Assembly (NCBI GenBank): GCA_038324085.1
Contig: JBBQHP010000014.1
Span: 33,317-97,316, forward strand
Origin: Ga0077523 sp038324085
Lineage (GTDB): Bacteria; Pseudomonadota; Gammaproteobacteria; Burkholderiales; Ga0077523
Length of the DNA: 64,000 nt
Direction: 5' to 3'
Shown here: positions 27,727 to 36,892 of the stretch, one piece after another
How positions within the stretch are numbered: the first letter of the stretch is position 1
Layout of the letters: each line of letters starts with the position of its first letter
Notes under the pieces: model-generated
What the model saw: the letters and a program-made list of their open reading frames with translations, nothing else
What the model was told of the DNA's origin: nothing
Databases searched by the model: none
Position numbers and translations under genes: made by a program

Positions 27727-29208
27727 ATGACATTGCTACGCACGAGCCTTCTGTTCGCCGTCGCGGCCGGGCTTGCCGGTTGCAGCCTTGCACCGAAGTT
27801 CGAACAGCCGAAGCTCGACACGCCCGGCGCCTTCAAGTGGGAGACGAAACCGCTGAGCGAAGCGGAGCAGGGCTCGTGGAAGGTCGCCGAGCCGGCCGAA
27901 CGCGAGCCGCGTGGCGATTGGTGGAAAGCGTTCCACGACCCCGTTCTGGACCAGCTCGTCAGCGAAGCGCTCATGGCCAATCCCGGGTTGCAGGCTGCGG
28001 CAGCAAGGGTGCAGCAATCGCGCGCGGTCCTGGGCATCACCGGCGCCGATCGCATTCCGCAGGTCTCGGCAGGGGTGGGTCCGTTCAATTCCCGGCCTTC
28101 GCCGGCTTCGCTCGGACTGCCGCCGGGCGCCGATGTCTCTTCGAACACGTTGTGGCGCGCCAACGCGGTGGCGAGCTATGAGGTCGATCTGTTCGGGCGG
28201 GTGAAGAACAGCGTGGCAGCGGCGCAGACCGATCTCGAAGGTGCCGAGGCCACGTATCGCTCGGTCACGCTGGCGTTGCAGGCCGACGTGGCGCGGACCT
28301 ACTACGACCTGCGTGAAACCGACGACGATCTGGTCCTGCTCAAGGAAGGCGTGCGGCTGCGCGAGGCTGCGCTGAAGCTGATCGACGCCCGCTACCAGGC
28401 CGGCGCGGTCGGTGAACTGGACGTCGCGCGCGCCAAGGCCGAGCTCGCGGTGACGCGCACCGATCTGGCGGCAGCGGAAGGCCGGCGTGCCCGGGTCGAG
28501 AACGCGCTCGCGATCCTGCTCGGCAAGGCGCCGGCGAACTTCTCGCTCGACCTTGCCGCGGTGCCGGTGACGGTACCGAAGATTCCTCCCGGCCTGCCTT
28601 CATCGCTGCTCGAACGTCGTCCGGACGTGGTCGCCGCGCAACGTGCGCTGCTGTCGGCCAACGCGCGCATCGGCGTGGCCAAGGCGGCTTTCTTTCCGTC
28701 GATCAAGCTGAGCGGGCAGGCCGGGTTCGAATCCGACCAGACCAAGGACCTGTTCCGCTGGTCGAGCCGCACGTGGTTTCTCGGCCCCTTCCTCGGCAGC
28801 CTGATCTCGGTGCCTATCCTGGACGGCGGTCGCAACCGCAACGAGCTCGCCCGCGTGCGTGCGGTCTACGAGGAATCCGTCGGGCGTTACCGCGAACGGG
28901 TGCTGGTCGCCTTCGGCGAAGTCGAAGACAACCTCGCCGGGCTGCGCTCGCTGGCGGGCCAGGCGGGCGCGAACGCGGACGCGGTCACGGCTTCGAAGCG
29001 CGCGGCGCAGCTCGCCGGGATTCGCTACGACGCCGGCGCGACGAGCTACCTCGAAGTGATCGACGCGCAGCGCACGGCGCTCGATGTCGAGCGCGACGCG
29101 AACCGCATCCGCGGCGCCCGGGCGCAGGGCACGGTGGCGCTGATCCGTGCGCTCGGCGGCGGCTGGGGCAACGATATTTCCGAGCCGGAGAAGGTCACGG
29201 CGAAATAG
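27727..29208 (+). CDS. Outer-membrane efflux channel (OprM/NodT-type) lipoprotein
   Basis: A 493-residue OMF protein. The ATG follows GGAG at 8 bases; a TTG six bases earlier is less likely. The lipobox is LAGC (Cys19). Two OEP repeats are visible: the first around WWKAFHDPVLDQLVSEAL, the second around YDAGATSYLEVIDAQRTALD, with GxVSxLDV-like GAVGELDVARAK between them. Three such subunits form the tunnel for the pump encoded upstream. It is the last gene of the tetR-adaptor-pump-channel operon. Confidence 0.93.
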   Translation: MTLLRTSLLFAVAAGLAGCSLAPKFEQPKLDTPGAFKWETKPLSEAEQGSWKVAEPAEREPRGDWWKAFHDPVLDQLVSEALMANPGLQAAAARVQQSRAVLGITGADRIPQVSAGVGPFNSRPSPASLGLPPGADVSSNTLWRANAVASYEVDLFGRVKNSVAAAQTDLEGAEATYRSVTLALQADVARTYYDLRETDDDLVLLKEGVRLREAALKLIDARYQAGAVGELDVARAKAELAVTRTDLAAAEGRRARVENALAILLGKAPANFSLDLAAVPVTVPKIPPGLPSSLLERRPDVVAAQRALLSANARIGVAKAAFFPSIKLSGQAGFESDQTKDLFRWSSRTWFLGPFLGSLISVPILDGGRNRNELARVRAVYEESVGRYRERVLVAFGEVEDNLAGLRSLAGQAGANADAVTASKRAAQLAGIRYDAGATSYLEVIDAQRTALDVERDANRIRGARAQGTVALIRALGGGWGNDISEPEKVTAK

Positions 29209-29216
29209 CGCGCGGC

Positions 29217-29240
29217 ACCCTGCCGAAGAAGGGTCAGGGT
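29217..29240. terminator. Hairpin between convergent channel and FHA genes
   Basis: ACCCTG (29217-29222) pairs with CAGGGT (29235-29240) around a 12-base loop, only 8 bases after the channel gene stop. The stem covers the stop of the convergent FHA gene. No T-run follows, so efficiency is uncertain. Confidence 0.4.
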
Positions 29241-30176
29241 TCGTCGCGCTGTTGCGTGAGCGGCTTCTCGAGGGCCCGGGCGCTCTCGACGAAAGCGGCC
29301 GGCGTGGCGGCGGGTGCAACGCGCAGGTAACCCGGATAGAGCACGTTCATGGTGCCGAGCTGGTTCACGTCGTCGCGCGCTGCCAGCCAGGCATTGACCT
29401 GCAGCGCTCCGACCCCGAGGACGACGACTGCGGCCACGCTCGCCGCGATGATGCGTACCCGCACGTGGCTCACCAGCCGGATGTGCCAGAACAGCACGGC
29501 GCCCGCGACCACGGCGATCGCCACGACGGATTGCGCAGCGACGACCGGCAGCGAGAACGCGAAGGCCGCGAGATTCAGCAGGCTCCAGGACCAGGGCGAT
29601 CGAGGCGCCTGCGAGCACGATCGTGCAGTGCACGAAAAACCCCGCCCGCCCGGACACGATGCGACCGATTGCTGCCCACACGCCGCTCCACGCCGCTGGC
29701 AGCAACAGCGCGAACGGCAGTCCGGCGACCAGGCGTGCCGGCTGGAAATCCTCGATCGTCGCCGCATAGGCATGCAGGCCGAGCAGGCCGAGGTAGGCGA
29801 TCAGTGCCAGCGCGGTGGCACGCAGCGAGCGCCAGCCTGCGGCCAGCGGGTCCGATTCCTCCGGTGGAACCGGCCAGTCCGGCGTGCGCAATCGCAGCTG
29901 GGTATGGCCGATGAGCAACCGCGTCTCGCCGGACACGGCGACCTCCGCGACGCGGCGCCGGGGCGCCACGAGGTGCAGACCGTTGCGACTGTCGAGGTCG
30001 ACCGCGTGCAGCTGGCCGTCGTCGCGACGTTCCACGCGGACGTGATGCGGGGCGACGAACGGATCGTCCACGATGACGTCGTTGTCGTAGGCCCGGCCGA
30101 TCGTCACCGGCAGATGCGTCAACACGATGCGATGGGCGACGTCGCCGGTGCGACCAAGCACCTCGACGTGGATCAC
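29234..30176 (-). CDS. FHA-domain membrane protein (frameshifted)
   Basis: The start is a GTG overlapping the stop of the protease gene (GTGA); another GTG lies 9 bases upstream. An N-terminal FHA domain (about 15-95) has the phosphothreonine-binding signature (ITIGRAYDNDVIV-like, then APHHVRVER and DLDSRNGLHL). Several hydrophobic helices follow. At about 29588-29591 the frame shifts by one base; removing it joins SIALV to WSLLNLAAF and restores the last two helices and the C-terminal tail. The intact protein would be about 313 residues. It probably recognises a phosphorylated partner at the membrane, but no Ser/Thr kinase is encoded nearby. Confidence 0.75.
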
Positions 30177-31480
30177 CTGGTCCACCGGATCGCTTCCAGG
30201 TAGCGCTGCGCGAGCTTGAGGCCGTTGTCGAAGCTGACGCCGTCGATCGTGAGCCAGCTTTGCAGGCCTTCGTCCGCGCGGTCCAGGGTCGCGAGCTTCA
30301 GCCGCAGGTCATACAGCTGCTTCAGGCGCTTGTACGCACGCAGGCACATCGCCACGCGCAGGGTGCCGCCGCCCACCGTGACGAAATCCTCGTGGCAGCG
30401 AAACGGCGTCACGTCTTCGCGCGTGCCGCCGCGTTCGGGAAAAGGCCGGCTGAAGCTGCGTTCGTAGAGCGAGGAGAAGCGCAACGTGCCGAGCTTGCTG
30501 CTGCGGATGAGTTCGTGGCGATAGCGCAGATCGCCGGTATCGAAGCTGCCGCTGATGAACAGGGTGCCCTGGGCGTCGCATTGCTTCATCGAAATCTCGT
30601 AGGGCAGCGTGCGATCGAGTTCCGAATCGCCCCAGCAACGCATGTACGGGCCCAGGCTGTCCGGTACGAAGTAGCGTCCGAAGGCGCTCACCGGCAAGGG
30701 CTGGCCGCCGATGCGGGTCGCTAGGCTCTCCTGGCGCGCCAGCAGCTGGCGCTCGACGGCGCCTCGCAGCGATTCCGGCTCGGGCGCTTCGCGCGGCGCG
30801 AGCTCGAGCAGGTCGCGCGCGAACCGGACCGGCACCAGGAAGCTCACGAGCTGCCCGTCACGGAGATTGGCAACGTTGATCCCGAACACCCGCCCGTCGG
30901 CCGTGACGGCGGGGCCACCGCTCATGCCCGCATTGATCGCGCCGGTGAAGTGAAATTGTTCGTTGAGCGTGAACTCCACCAGGCCGTTGTAGGTGCCCTC
31001 GACGATGGTGAGTCCGAGATCGCGGGGATTGCCCATCGCAAACCCCCGGTCGCCCTTGCGCAGCGTGTCTTCATGCAGGCGCAGGAACGGCAGATCGCCG
31101 CCCGGCATGCGCACCACCGCGAGATCGTGGATCACGTCGACCGCCAGCACCACCAAAGGACCGCGCGCGCCGTCGCTGCGCACGAATTCGACCGCATAGC
31201 GGTCGGGTTCGAGCACGAATTGCGACACCACGTGGTAGTTGGTGAGCGCGAGACCATCGGACGAAGCGATCCAGCCGGACCCGATCGAGGCCTGCGCCTG
31301 CGTGCTGCGATCGATCATCCGCACTTGCAGCAGGCGATCGCGCGCGCGCTCGAATACGGCGCGCGCCTGCTCGGACACGGGTGCGGTATCCGGCTGCGCG
31401 AGCGCGCCAGCGCCGACGCAGCCGAGCTGCGCGACGATCGAGAGGACCACCGCCAGGTGGGTTGCGCGCCGCCTGCTCAA
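30173..31480 (-). CDS. Secreted trypsin-like serine protease
   Basis: A roughly 435-residue protein of the S1 chymotrypsin/DegP fold. With a TTG start at 31480, a signal peptide (hydrophobic core, ending ALAQ) precedes a catalytic triad of His83 (LTNYHVV), Asp119 (DVIHDLAVV) and Ser187 (NAGMSGGPAV). There is no PDZ domain; the C-terminal 200 residues are of unknown type and carry several cysteines. The start is uncertain: the frame stays open to an ATG at 31588, but that extension is Arg-rich and unlike a signal peptide. The FHA gene overlaps its stop by 4 bases, suggesting the two act together in the envelope. Confidence 0.8.
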   Translation of the reverse strand: MSRRRATHLAVVLSIVAQLGCVGAGALAQPDTAPVSEQARAVFERARDRLLQVRMIDRSTQAQASIGSGWIASSDGLALTNYHVVSQFVLEPDRYAVEFVRSDGARGPLVVLAVDVIHDLAVVRMPGGDLPFLRLHEDTLRKGDRGFAMGNPRDLGLTIVEGTYNGLVEFTLNEQFHFTGAINAGMSGGPAVTADGRVFGINVANLRDGQLVSFLVPVRFARDLLELAPREAPEPESLRGAVERQLLARQESLATRIGGQPLPVSAFGRYFVPDSLGPYMRCWGDSELDRTLPYEISMKQCDAQGTLFISGSFDTGDLRYRHELIRSSKLGTLRFSSLYERSFSRPFPERGGTREDVTPFRCHEDFVTVGGGTLRVAMCLRAYKRLKQLYDLRLKLATLDRADEGLQSWLTIDGVSFDNGLKLAQRYLEAIRWTR

Positions 31481-31670
31481 TGCCGGGTCCGGCCGGAGTC
31501 GAAGCAGACCCCGATCGGTCGCCGGGTCGCGCCGGACCCGTTGCCCGGCGCTGCTTCGGCACCAACCCCGGCGATCGTGCGCAGGCACACCGGGTCGGGG
31601 TTGTTCGGGCGCAGACCCTTGGTCGTATTGTTGCCGTTGCCGCCCGTACCAGGCGAGACTTGCCGCCCGC

Positions 31671-31970
31671 TCACATGTGATCCCACAGGACGTCGCTCTG
31701 CTGTTTCGCGGCCCGCTGCAGCAATTCCACCAGTGGGAACGCCCGATTGTGCAGGGACACCTTCGGCTCCTCGTCTTCGTCGGAATCGACCGCCGACCCG
31801 TCGGTGGCGCCCTTCAATTCCTGTTCCAGGCGCGCGAGCGCGGCCGGAACCTCCGCCCCCTTGATGGCGCCGGGGATCGTGCCGCTGTGTCCCATCATCT
31901 TGAGCAACGGAACGGCGAATTCGCCGTCCATGAAGAACTGGCCTGAATCGCTGTCGAATTTGACCAGCAT
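31671..31970 (-). CDS. DUF1840 protein
   Basis: A 99-residue soluble protein beginning MLVKFDSDSG, with the family landmarks LLKMMGHSGTIPGAI, VPAALARLE and a late FPLVELLQRAA. The start follows GAGG at a normal distance. DUF1840 is found mainly in betaproteobacteria, and no function is known to me. The C-terminus is acidic in the middle (SDEDEE) and ends at a Met. Confidence 0.82.
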   Translation of the reverse strand: MLVKFDSDSGQFFMDGEFAVPLLKMMGHSGTIPGAIKGAEVPAALARLEQELKGATDGSAVDSDEDEEPKVSLHNRAFPLVELLQRAAKQQSDVLWDHM

Positions 31971-32117
31971 CGCACGCACCTCGAGCAGGATGGAAAGCGC
32001 CCATCGTACCCGAGGCAAGCCCGGCACGGCATGCGTCCACCGGCGATGCACCACCGCCGCAGCCGGACCTGCGCGGGAACGCCCCGGGGACGCGCCGCGT
32101 TCCGGGCGTCGACGGCC

Positions 32118-32687
32118 CTAGCCCGGCACCGGCGCAGAGTCGATGGCCAAGGCGCGGAACAGACTCTCCAGCTGGTTGCGATCATCGATCGGTCCGGTGG
32201 CACGGATCACGCCCTGCCGGTCGATCAGGACGGCGTGCGGCAGCCGGTTCACGCGGTAGGCCTGCACCAGCGCTGCCGAGAGTGCACAGGGGAACTGCGC
32301 CAGGTTCGCGTCGCGCAGTAAGCCGAGATGCCGGGCCGGATCGCCCTCGCCGGCGAGGACGACATCGACATGATCGCGTTCGGCCTGCGCGCAGGCGCGC
32401 AGGACCGGCAGCAATTTCTTGCACAGGGGGCACGTGGGCGACAGAAAGAAGATCAACTGGGTCCGGGTGCGCTCGCCGCCGGTCGTGAAGTCGGCTCCGG
32501 TCAGCGACTGCAGCTCGAAATGCGGTGCCCTTTCGCCCGCTCGCGGCCCCGGGTCCACCGTCTGCGACTCCATCGCAGCCACGCGTTCGTGAAGCCGGCC
32601 GACTCTTCGCGCGAGCACCCAGAGCGCGACGATCACGCCGAGCATGAGTGCCCAGAGCACGGCATTGGACACCGCGACGCTCGTCAT
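32118..32687 (-). CDS. MauD-like membrane-anchored thioredoxin protein
   Basis: A 189-residue protein with one N-terminal anchor helix (about 8-25), a short coiled linker and a periplasmic thioredoxin-fold domain of the MauD/TlpA type. The redox motif is CPLC (Cys86, Cys89), and a cis-Pro is likely in RLPHAVLI. Its start overlaps the stop of the MauE-like gene by 4 bases. In methylamine or aromatic amine dehydrogenase clusters, MauD helps form the many disulfides of the small subunit. No such dehydrogenase is encoded in this window, so its client is unknown. Confidence 0.83.
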   Translation of the reverse strand: MTSVAVSNAVLWALMLGVIVALWVLARRVGRLHERVAAMESQTVDPGPRAGERAPHFELQSLTGADFTTGGERTRTQLIFFLSPTCPLCKKLLPVLRACAQAERDHVDVVLAGEGDPARHLGLLRDANLAQFPCALSAALVQAYRVNRLPHAVLIDRQGVIRATGPIDDRNQLESLFRALAIDSAPVPG

Positions 32688-33259
32688 GAGCCGGGGATGC
32701 GCTCGGCCCGGTCCGCTTGCTCCACCCGCAACAGGCGCCGCGGGTGACGCAGCAGTTCGTCGGTCGCGCGGTAATAGGCATAGCAGGCAAGCACGCCGCC
32801 CACGAGCGTGATCGCATCGAGCCACGCGAGCGGTCGATCGATCGTTGCGCCGCTCGCGGTGAGCGCCGCTGCCGCGAGCACTGCGTTGCGGATCACGAGG
32901 CTCCAGGACAGCGGCTGGCGGGTGCCCCCGCAACCGCAATCGATGTCGCGGCGACCGCGGATCAGGTTCCACGTGATGGCTGCCCCGTAGGTCAGCATCA
33001 GGGCACTCAACCCGATCAACGCCGGGTTGCGCGTCGTCGGAATCAGCATCCCGGCAACCAGCGCAAACTCGAGCAAGGGCACCCCTCGGGCTACGGGGGA
33101 GAGCAGCGTCGCGGGGACCACGCGGTAGCCGGCGAGCGCCATGAGAAAGGCGGCGGGCGCGGACCACTTGTGTCGCGCCGCATCCAGCACGACGAGCGCC
33201 AGGGCACCGATCACGACACCGTGGGTCACCGGGTCGGCGAGCAGGGCGGCAACCTCCAT
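32684..33259 (-). CDS. MauE/DoxX-like membrane protein
   Basis: A 191-residue protein with about five hydrophobic helices. It carries the MauE landmarks GYRVVPATLL, LEFALVAGMLI and a cytoplasm- or periplasm-facing Cys-rich loop (DIDCGCGG). The start follows no strong ribosome site. It is translationally coupled with the MauD-like gene. The pair probably transports reducing or oxidising equivalents across the membrane for disulfide handling. Confidence 0.82.
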   Translation of the reverse strand: MEVAALLADPVTHGVVIGALALVVLDAARHKWSAPAAFLMALAGYRVVPATLLSPVARGVPLLEFALVAGMLIPTTRNPALIGLSALMLTYGAAITWNLIRGRRDIDCGCGGTRQPLSWSLVIRNAVLAAAALTASGATIDRPLAWLDAITLVGGVLACYAYYRATDELLRHPRRLLRVEQADRAERIPGS

Positions 33260-33344
33260 GCGGCAGCGTTCAGTCGTGCGCGACTACGAGCCGGAACGGC
33301 GCGGTCTGCAGCATCGCCGTCATCCGGAATTCGCCGCGACCTGA

Positions 33345-34544
33345 TCAGCCGAAGACCGGGAAGGTCTCGAAGGGTCCCTTCAGGATCTTGTCCGCGGCGC
33401 CCAGGCGCAGCCAGCCGTCGATGGCAGTGGCATAGCTGCGCCGGAAGTCGACCGTGTGGACCAGGTTGTCGCCCGCGTCGAGGGCATTCAGGTCGGGCGG
33501 GGTGCCGTAGTGGCCGCCCTTGACCGGCTTGCCGGCGAAGAACATCACGTTGGCAGTACCGTGGTCGGTTCCGAGGCTGGTGTTCTCGGGGACGCGACGG
33601 CCGAACTCGGAGAAGATCAGCATCGATACCCGATCGGCCTGGCCCAACCGTTCCACGTCGCGCATGAAGCCGTCCACCGCGTCGGCCGTGTAGGTCAGCA
33701 GGCGCTGGTGCAGATCGGACTGCTGCACGTGCGTATCGAAGGCGTTGTTGCGATAGGCCACGTAATAGAGACGCGTCGGCATTCCGGCGGCGATGCAGGC
33801 GGCGACCTTCGAGAGTCCCAGCGGAACGATGCCGTAATCGATCGGGGACTTGTACCGGGACCAGGCGTCCCGCACCGCGAACGACGATTCGCGCGCGCTC
33901 ACCGCCACCTGCTCCAGGAAACGGCGCGACGGGTTGTCGTCGGGATGCACCGCCACGTCGTCGAGGAGCTTGCGCTCCTGGTACAGGGCGGTGCGCACGA
34001 ATCGATCGGGTTCGTCGAACACCACGGGGGTATGCACGCGGCTGCGCACGGCGAGCGACTGCGACGTGTCGATGTTCAGGAGGAAATTCGGCACCGGCCG
34101 CGGGGACATCGCGTCGGCCACCCTGCCGACCCAGCCGTAGTCATCGCCACTGTTGGGTGCGGCGGTCTGCCAGTAGGCCATCGAAGTGAAATGCGAGAAC
34201 GACGGGTTGTCGTAGCCGCAGCCGTGGATGACGGCCAGATTGCCGTCCTTCCAGAGGCGTTCGAATCCGATCATCCCGGGATTCAGCCCGAACCGGTCGT
34301 CCAGCTTGCGCACCTTGTTCGGGCGGATCCCGATGGTGGGACGATGGCGGTAGTAGGTGTCGTCGGCGTAGGGCACGATGGTATTGAGCCCGTCGTTGCC
34401 GCCGGAGAGTTCGAAGACGACGAGGATGCGATCGTCCGCTTCGGCCGCTGCGGCCGCGCGGGCGATGGTGCCGAACAGGCCGGGCACCATCATGCCGGCG
34501 GACGCCTTGAGGATCCGGCGTCGGGTATCGTCGTGGGTTGTCAT
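33345..34544 (-). CDS. DUF1501 protein with Tat signal
   Basis: A 399-residue exported protein. The leader has a twin-arginine pattern (TRRRILKASAG), and AAGGAAG precedes the ATG. Landmarks of DUF1501 (a sulfatase/phosphatase-like fold) are VVFELSGGNDGLNTIVPY, NPSFSHFTSMAYWQTA, FSEFGRRVPEN and GTDHGTANVMF. Members occur next to DUF1800 proteins, as here, and are thought to act in the periplasm. The substrate is unknown. Confidence 0.9.
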   Translation of the reverse strand: MTTHDDTRRRILKASAGMMVPGLFGTIARAAAAAEADDRILVVFELSGGNDGLNTIVPYADDTYYRHRPTIGIRPNKVRKLDDRFGLNPGMIGFERLWKDGNLAVIHGCGYDNPSFSHFTSMAYWQTAAPNSGDDYGWVGRVADAMSPRPVPNFLLNIDTSQSLAVRSRVHTPVVFDEPDRFVRTALYQERKLLDDVAVHPDDNPSRRFLEQVAVSARESSFAVRDAWSRYKSPIDYGIVPLGLSKVAACIAAGMPTRLYYVAYRNNAFDTHVQQSDLHQRLLTYTADAVDGFMRDVERLGQADRVSMLIFSEFGRRVPENTSLGTDHGTANVMFFAGKPVKGGHYGTPPDLNALDAGDNLVHTVDFRRSYATAIDGWLRLGAADKILKGPFETFPVFG

Positions 34545-34588
34545 CGGAATTCTTCCTTGCTCGAGTTCGCCGGCGGATGTGCGGCGCG

Positions 34589-36409
34589 TCATCCCAGTTG
34601 GTATTCCGGCCGGCTGAGCAGCAGGTGCAGCAGCAGGCGCAGTGAATCTTCCGCGTAGGTATCGGTTGCACGCACGTCGCGGGTGCCGAGTTCGGTCTCC
34701 AGGAACTTCGCCAGGTTGGCGCGCGTTTCGTCGTCCAGGCGCACCGAGAGGAACCGCTGCTCGAGATACGCCACGACCTGCTCCGGCGTCTCGCAACCGG
34801 CGCCGAGCACCATCCCGGTCAGGTCCAGCCGGGCAACCGTGCGCGGGATCGGCTTCACCCGTTCCACCGCCATCTGCCAGCCTCGATAGCTGCCGTACCG
34901 GGTATTGAAGTCTTCGTTGCGATCGCCGCTCATGGTGGACATGGCCATCATCTCGCCGCCGCCTTCCATGCTCGTGGGCTTGGTGGCGCTGGTCAGGTCC
35001 ATGCCGCTGCGGATGCGGTCGTGGATGTAACGGATCTCGTAGCCGGCCTGCGCCGCGGGATAGCGATCGCCCGGGATGTAGTTGATGTCCGGCAGTGCGA
35101 CGTCGAGCGCGAAGTTGCCGCGTTCGAGCAGCAAGCCCGGCGTGATCCAGCTCCGTCCCTGCGCCCAGCCCGCCACCGTCGGCGGATGCATGAGGCGCTG
35201 GCCGAGCGCAGCGGTGACTTCATTGAAGTCGGGCACGCCGGGTACTTCGGTGAGGCCGAGCTTGCGATAAGTGGACACGACCATCTCCACCGGGCCCTTG
35301 ATGTGCGTGGCCATTGCTTCGGGGGCGTAGAAGTCGCGCGAGCTGAACAGCATCTCGAGGAACGGTGCGATCTCGTAGTTCGCGGCTTTGAGTCGCCGGC
35401 CGAGTTCGACCTTCAGCCGGGGATCCGGATCATCGCGCACGAAGTAGCGGTACAGTTTGGCCGCGAGGAATTCCGGCGTGGCCGGTTCACCCAGGATGAT
35501 GTCGATGACCTGCACGCCGTCGTACGGCCCGCGGTTGCCGAGGACCTCCTTGTCGCCGTCGTCGTGCTGTTCGGGGTTCACCTTGAACGCGACACCTTCG
35601 AAATTCCATCCCGTGAACGCCCGTGCAGCCTCGCGGATGTCGTGCTCGCTGTAGTGGCCCACGCCCATCGTGAACAATTCCATGATCTCGCGCGCGAAGT
35701 TCTCGTTCGGAGCGCCCTTGACGTTCACGCCCGCATCGAGAAAGGCGAGCATGGCCGGGTCCTGCGCCGCGCCGATCAGGAGCGTGCGGAAGCTGCCGAG
35801 GCCCTCGCGCTGGAACAGCTCGAGCTGGTTCAGCATCTTGCGGTAGTCACGGACCTTGTCTTCGTTGGTGGCGAAATGGCCGTGCCAGAACAGCGCCATC
35901 TTCTCCTGCAGCGGGCGCGGCGAGACCAGCATCCGGTCTGCCCACCAGTAGGCGACCCGGTCGGTCTCGAGCTTGCTCGCCCGCAGCCAGTAGAAGAACT
36001 TGTTCACTACCGGCTGCATCGGGCGATTGCCGCCCGGCTTCACCTTGACGCCAAGGGCTTCGCCGGTCGCCTTGGCGAGGTCCGTGGTGGCGGGGCGGCT
36101 CGGCGGGAATTCTTCGAGACCCTCGTCGAACACGCCCGACTCATCGAACGGCGGCAACGCCGCGGCGTCGACGCCTTCGAAGTAGACCAGTCGGCGCACG
36201 GCCTCGCGCGGGGTCAATTGCGCAAGCGCGTCGATTGTTTCCGGCGTACCGCCGAAGCCGGCGCGTTCCAGCAGGTGCGCGGCGCGGGTACGGTTCCAGT
36301 CGGATGGGTCCAACGGGGCCAGATCTCCGGCCCAGGGGGAGGCGGCAGGGGCGAGCGTGCAATACGCGAGTGCCGCCGCTGCCAGCGCGGCCAGGACGAT
36401 TCGGGACAT
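34589..36409 (-). CDS. DUF1800 protein
   Basis: A 606-residue exported protein. The ATG follows a strong GGAGG and gives a signal peptide ending APAA. DUF1800 landmarks include AAHLLERAGFGGTPE, FFYWLRASKL, ALFWHGHFATNEDKV, NENFAREIMELFTMG and VAGWAQGRSWI. It lies 44 bases upstream of the DUF1501 gene in the same direction, the usual pairing. Biochemical role is unknown; co-occurrence suggests one periplasmic complex. Confidence 0.9.
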   Translation of the reverse strand: MSRIVLAALAAAALAYCTLAPAASPWAGDLAPLDPSDWNRTRAAHLLERAGFGGTPETIDALAQLTPREAVRRLVYFEGVDAAALPPFDESGVFDEGLEEFPPSRPATTDLAKATGEALGVKVKPGGNRPMQPVVNKFFYWLRASKLETDRVAYWWADRMLVSPRPLQEKMALFWHGHFATNEDKVRDYRKMLNQLELFQREGLGSFRTLLIGAAQDPAMLAFLDAGVNVKGAPNENFAREIMELFTMGVGHYSEHDIREAARAFTGWNFEGVAFKVNPEQHDDGDKEVLGNRGPYDGVQVIDIILGEPATPEFLAAKLYRYFVRDDPDPRLKVELGRRLKAANYEIAPFLEMLFSSRDFYAPEAMATHIKGPVEMVVSTYRKLGLTEVPGVPDFNEVTAALGQRLMHPPTVAGWAQGRSWITPGLLLERGNFALDVALPDINYIPGDRYPAAQAGYEIRYIHDRIRSGMDLTSATKPTSMEGGGEMMAMSTMSGDRNEDFNTRYGSYRGWQMAVERVKPIPRTVARLDLTGMVLGAGCETPEQVVAYLEQRFLSVRLDDETRANLAKFLETELGTRDVRATDTYAEDSLRLLLHLLLSRPEYQLG

Positions 36410-36479
36410 CTCGAGGTTCCTCCGGAAGTGTTTCTCGGAAGTATAGGCCGGTACCGCTCCAGGCCAGCCGCCCAATTGA

Positions 36480-36495
36480 CGTAGGGCGACCTACG
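36480..36495. terminator. Short GNRA-loop hairpin
   Basis: A six-base stem (CGTAGG/CCTACG) closes a GCGA tetraloop between the PII-like gene and the start of the DUF1800 gene. A T-run follows only on the plus strand, where no gene ends, so its role as terminator of the minus-strand metal-efflux operon is weak. Confidence 0.3.
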
Positions 36496-36560
36496 GATTT
36501 TCTGGATTGCTGGCTCGCGGCTCCGTGAAGGCGGCACGGCCGGTTGCGGTCCTTGGGCTG

Positions 36561-36881
36561 TCAGCGCTCCCGCAGCCGGTTGAACGCGTCCACCGGCGTG
36601 ACCCAGACGATGCCGTCGCCGCGCTGGCCGGTGAAGCAGAGTTCGCGGATGACGCCGACGAGCGCGTCCACGTGCTCGTCGGGCGAGACCATCTCGATGC
36701 GTATCTTGTGGCTGAAGTCGATCAGGTCTTCCGTGACCTTCTTCGGCGAGGTCACGTCCTCGACGGCGCTGCAGCCCTCGGACGAAGTGATTGTCATGCC
36801 CGGAAACCCGTTGACCTTGCGCAACGCTTCACGCACGCGCGACAGACGCGCAGGCTGGATGACCGCTTTTATCTCTTTCAT
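36561..36881 (-). CDS. PII-like (GlnB-family) protein of the metal-efflux operon
   Basis: A 106-residue trimeric-fold PII homologue starting MKEIKAVIQPARL, with GAGGAGG before the ATG. The T-loop region is short and has no Tyr at the uridylylation position; the ATP-site Thr/Gly pattern (FTGQRGDGIVWV) is kept. It starts 11 bases after the stop of the heavy-metal pump gene. PII proteins of this new group are known to lie next to CzcA-type genes and may regulate or sense metal efflux rather than nitrogen. Confidence 0.85.
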   Translation of the reverse strand: MKEIKAVIQPARLSRVREALRKVNGFPGMTITSSEGCSAVEDVTSPKKVTEDLIDFSHKIRIEMVSPDEHVDALVGVIRELCFTGQRGDGIVWVTPVDAFNRLRER

Positions 36882-36892
36882 TGCATTCCTCC

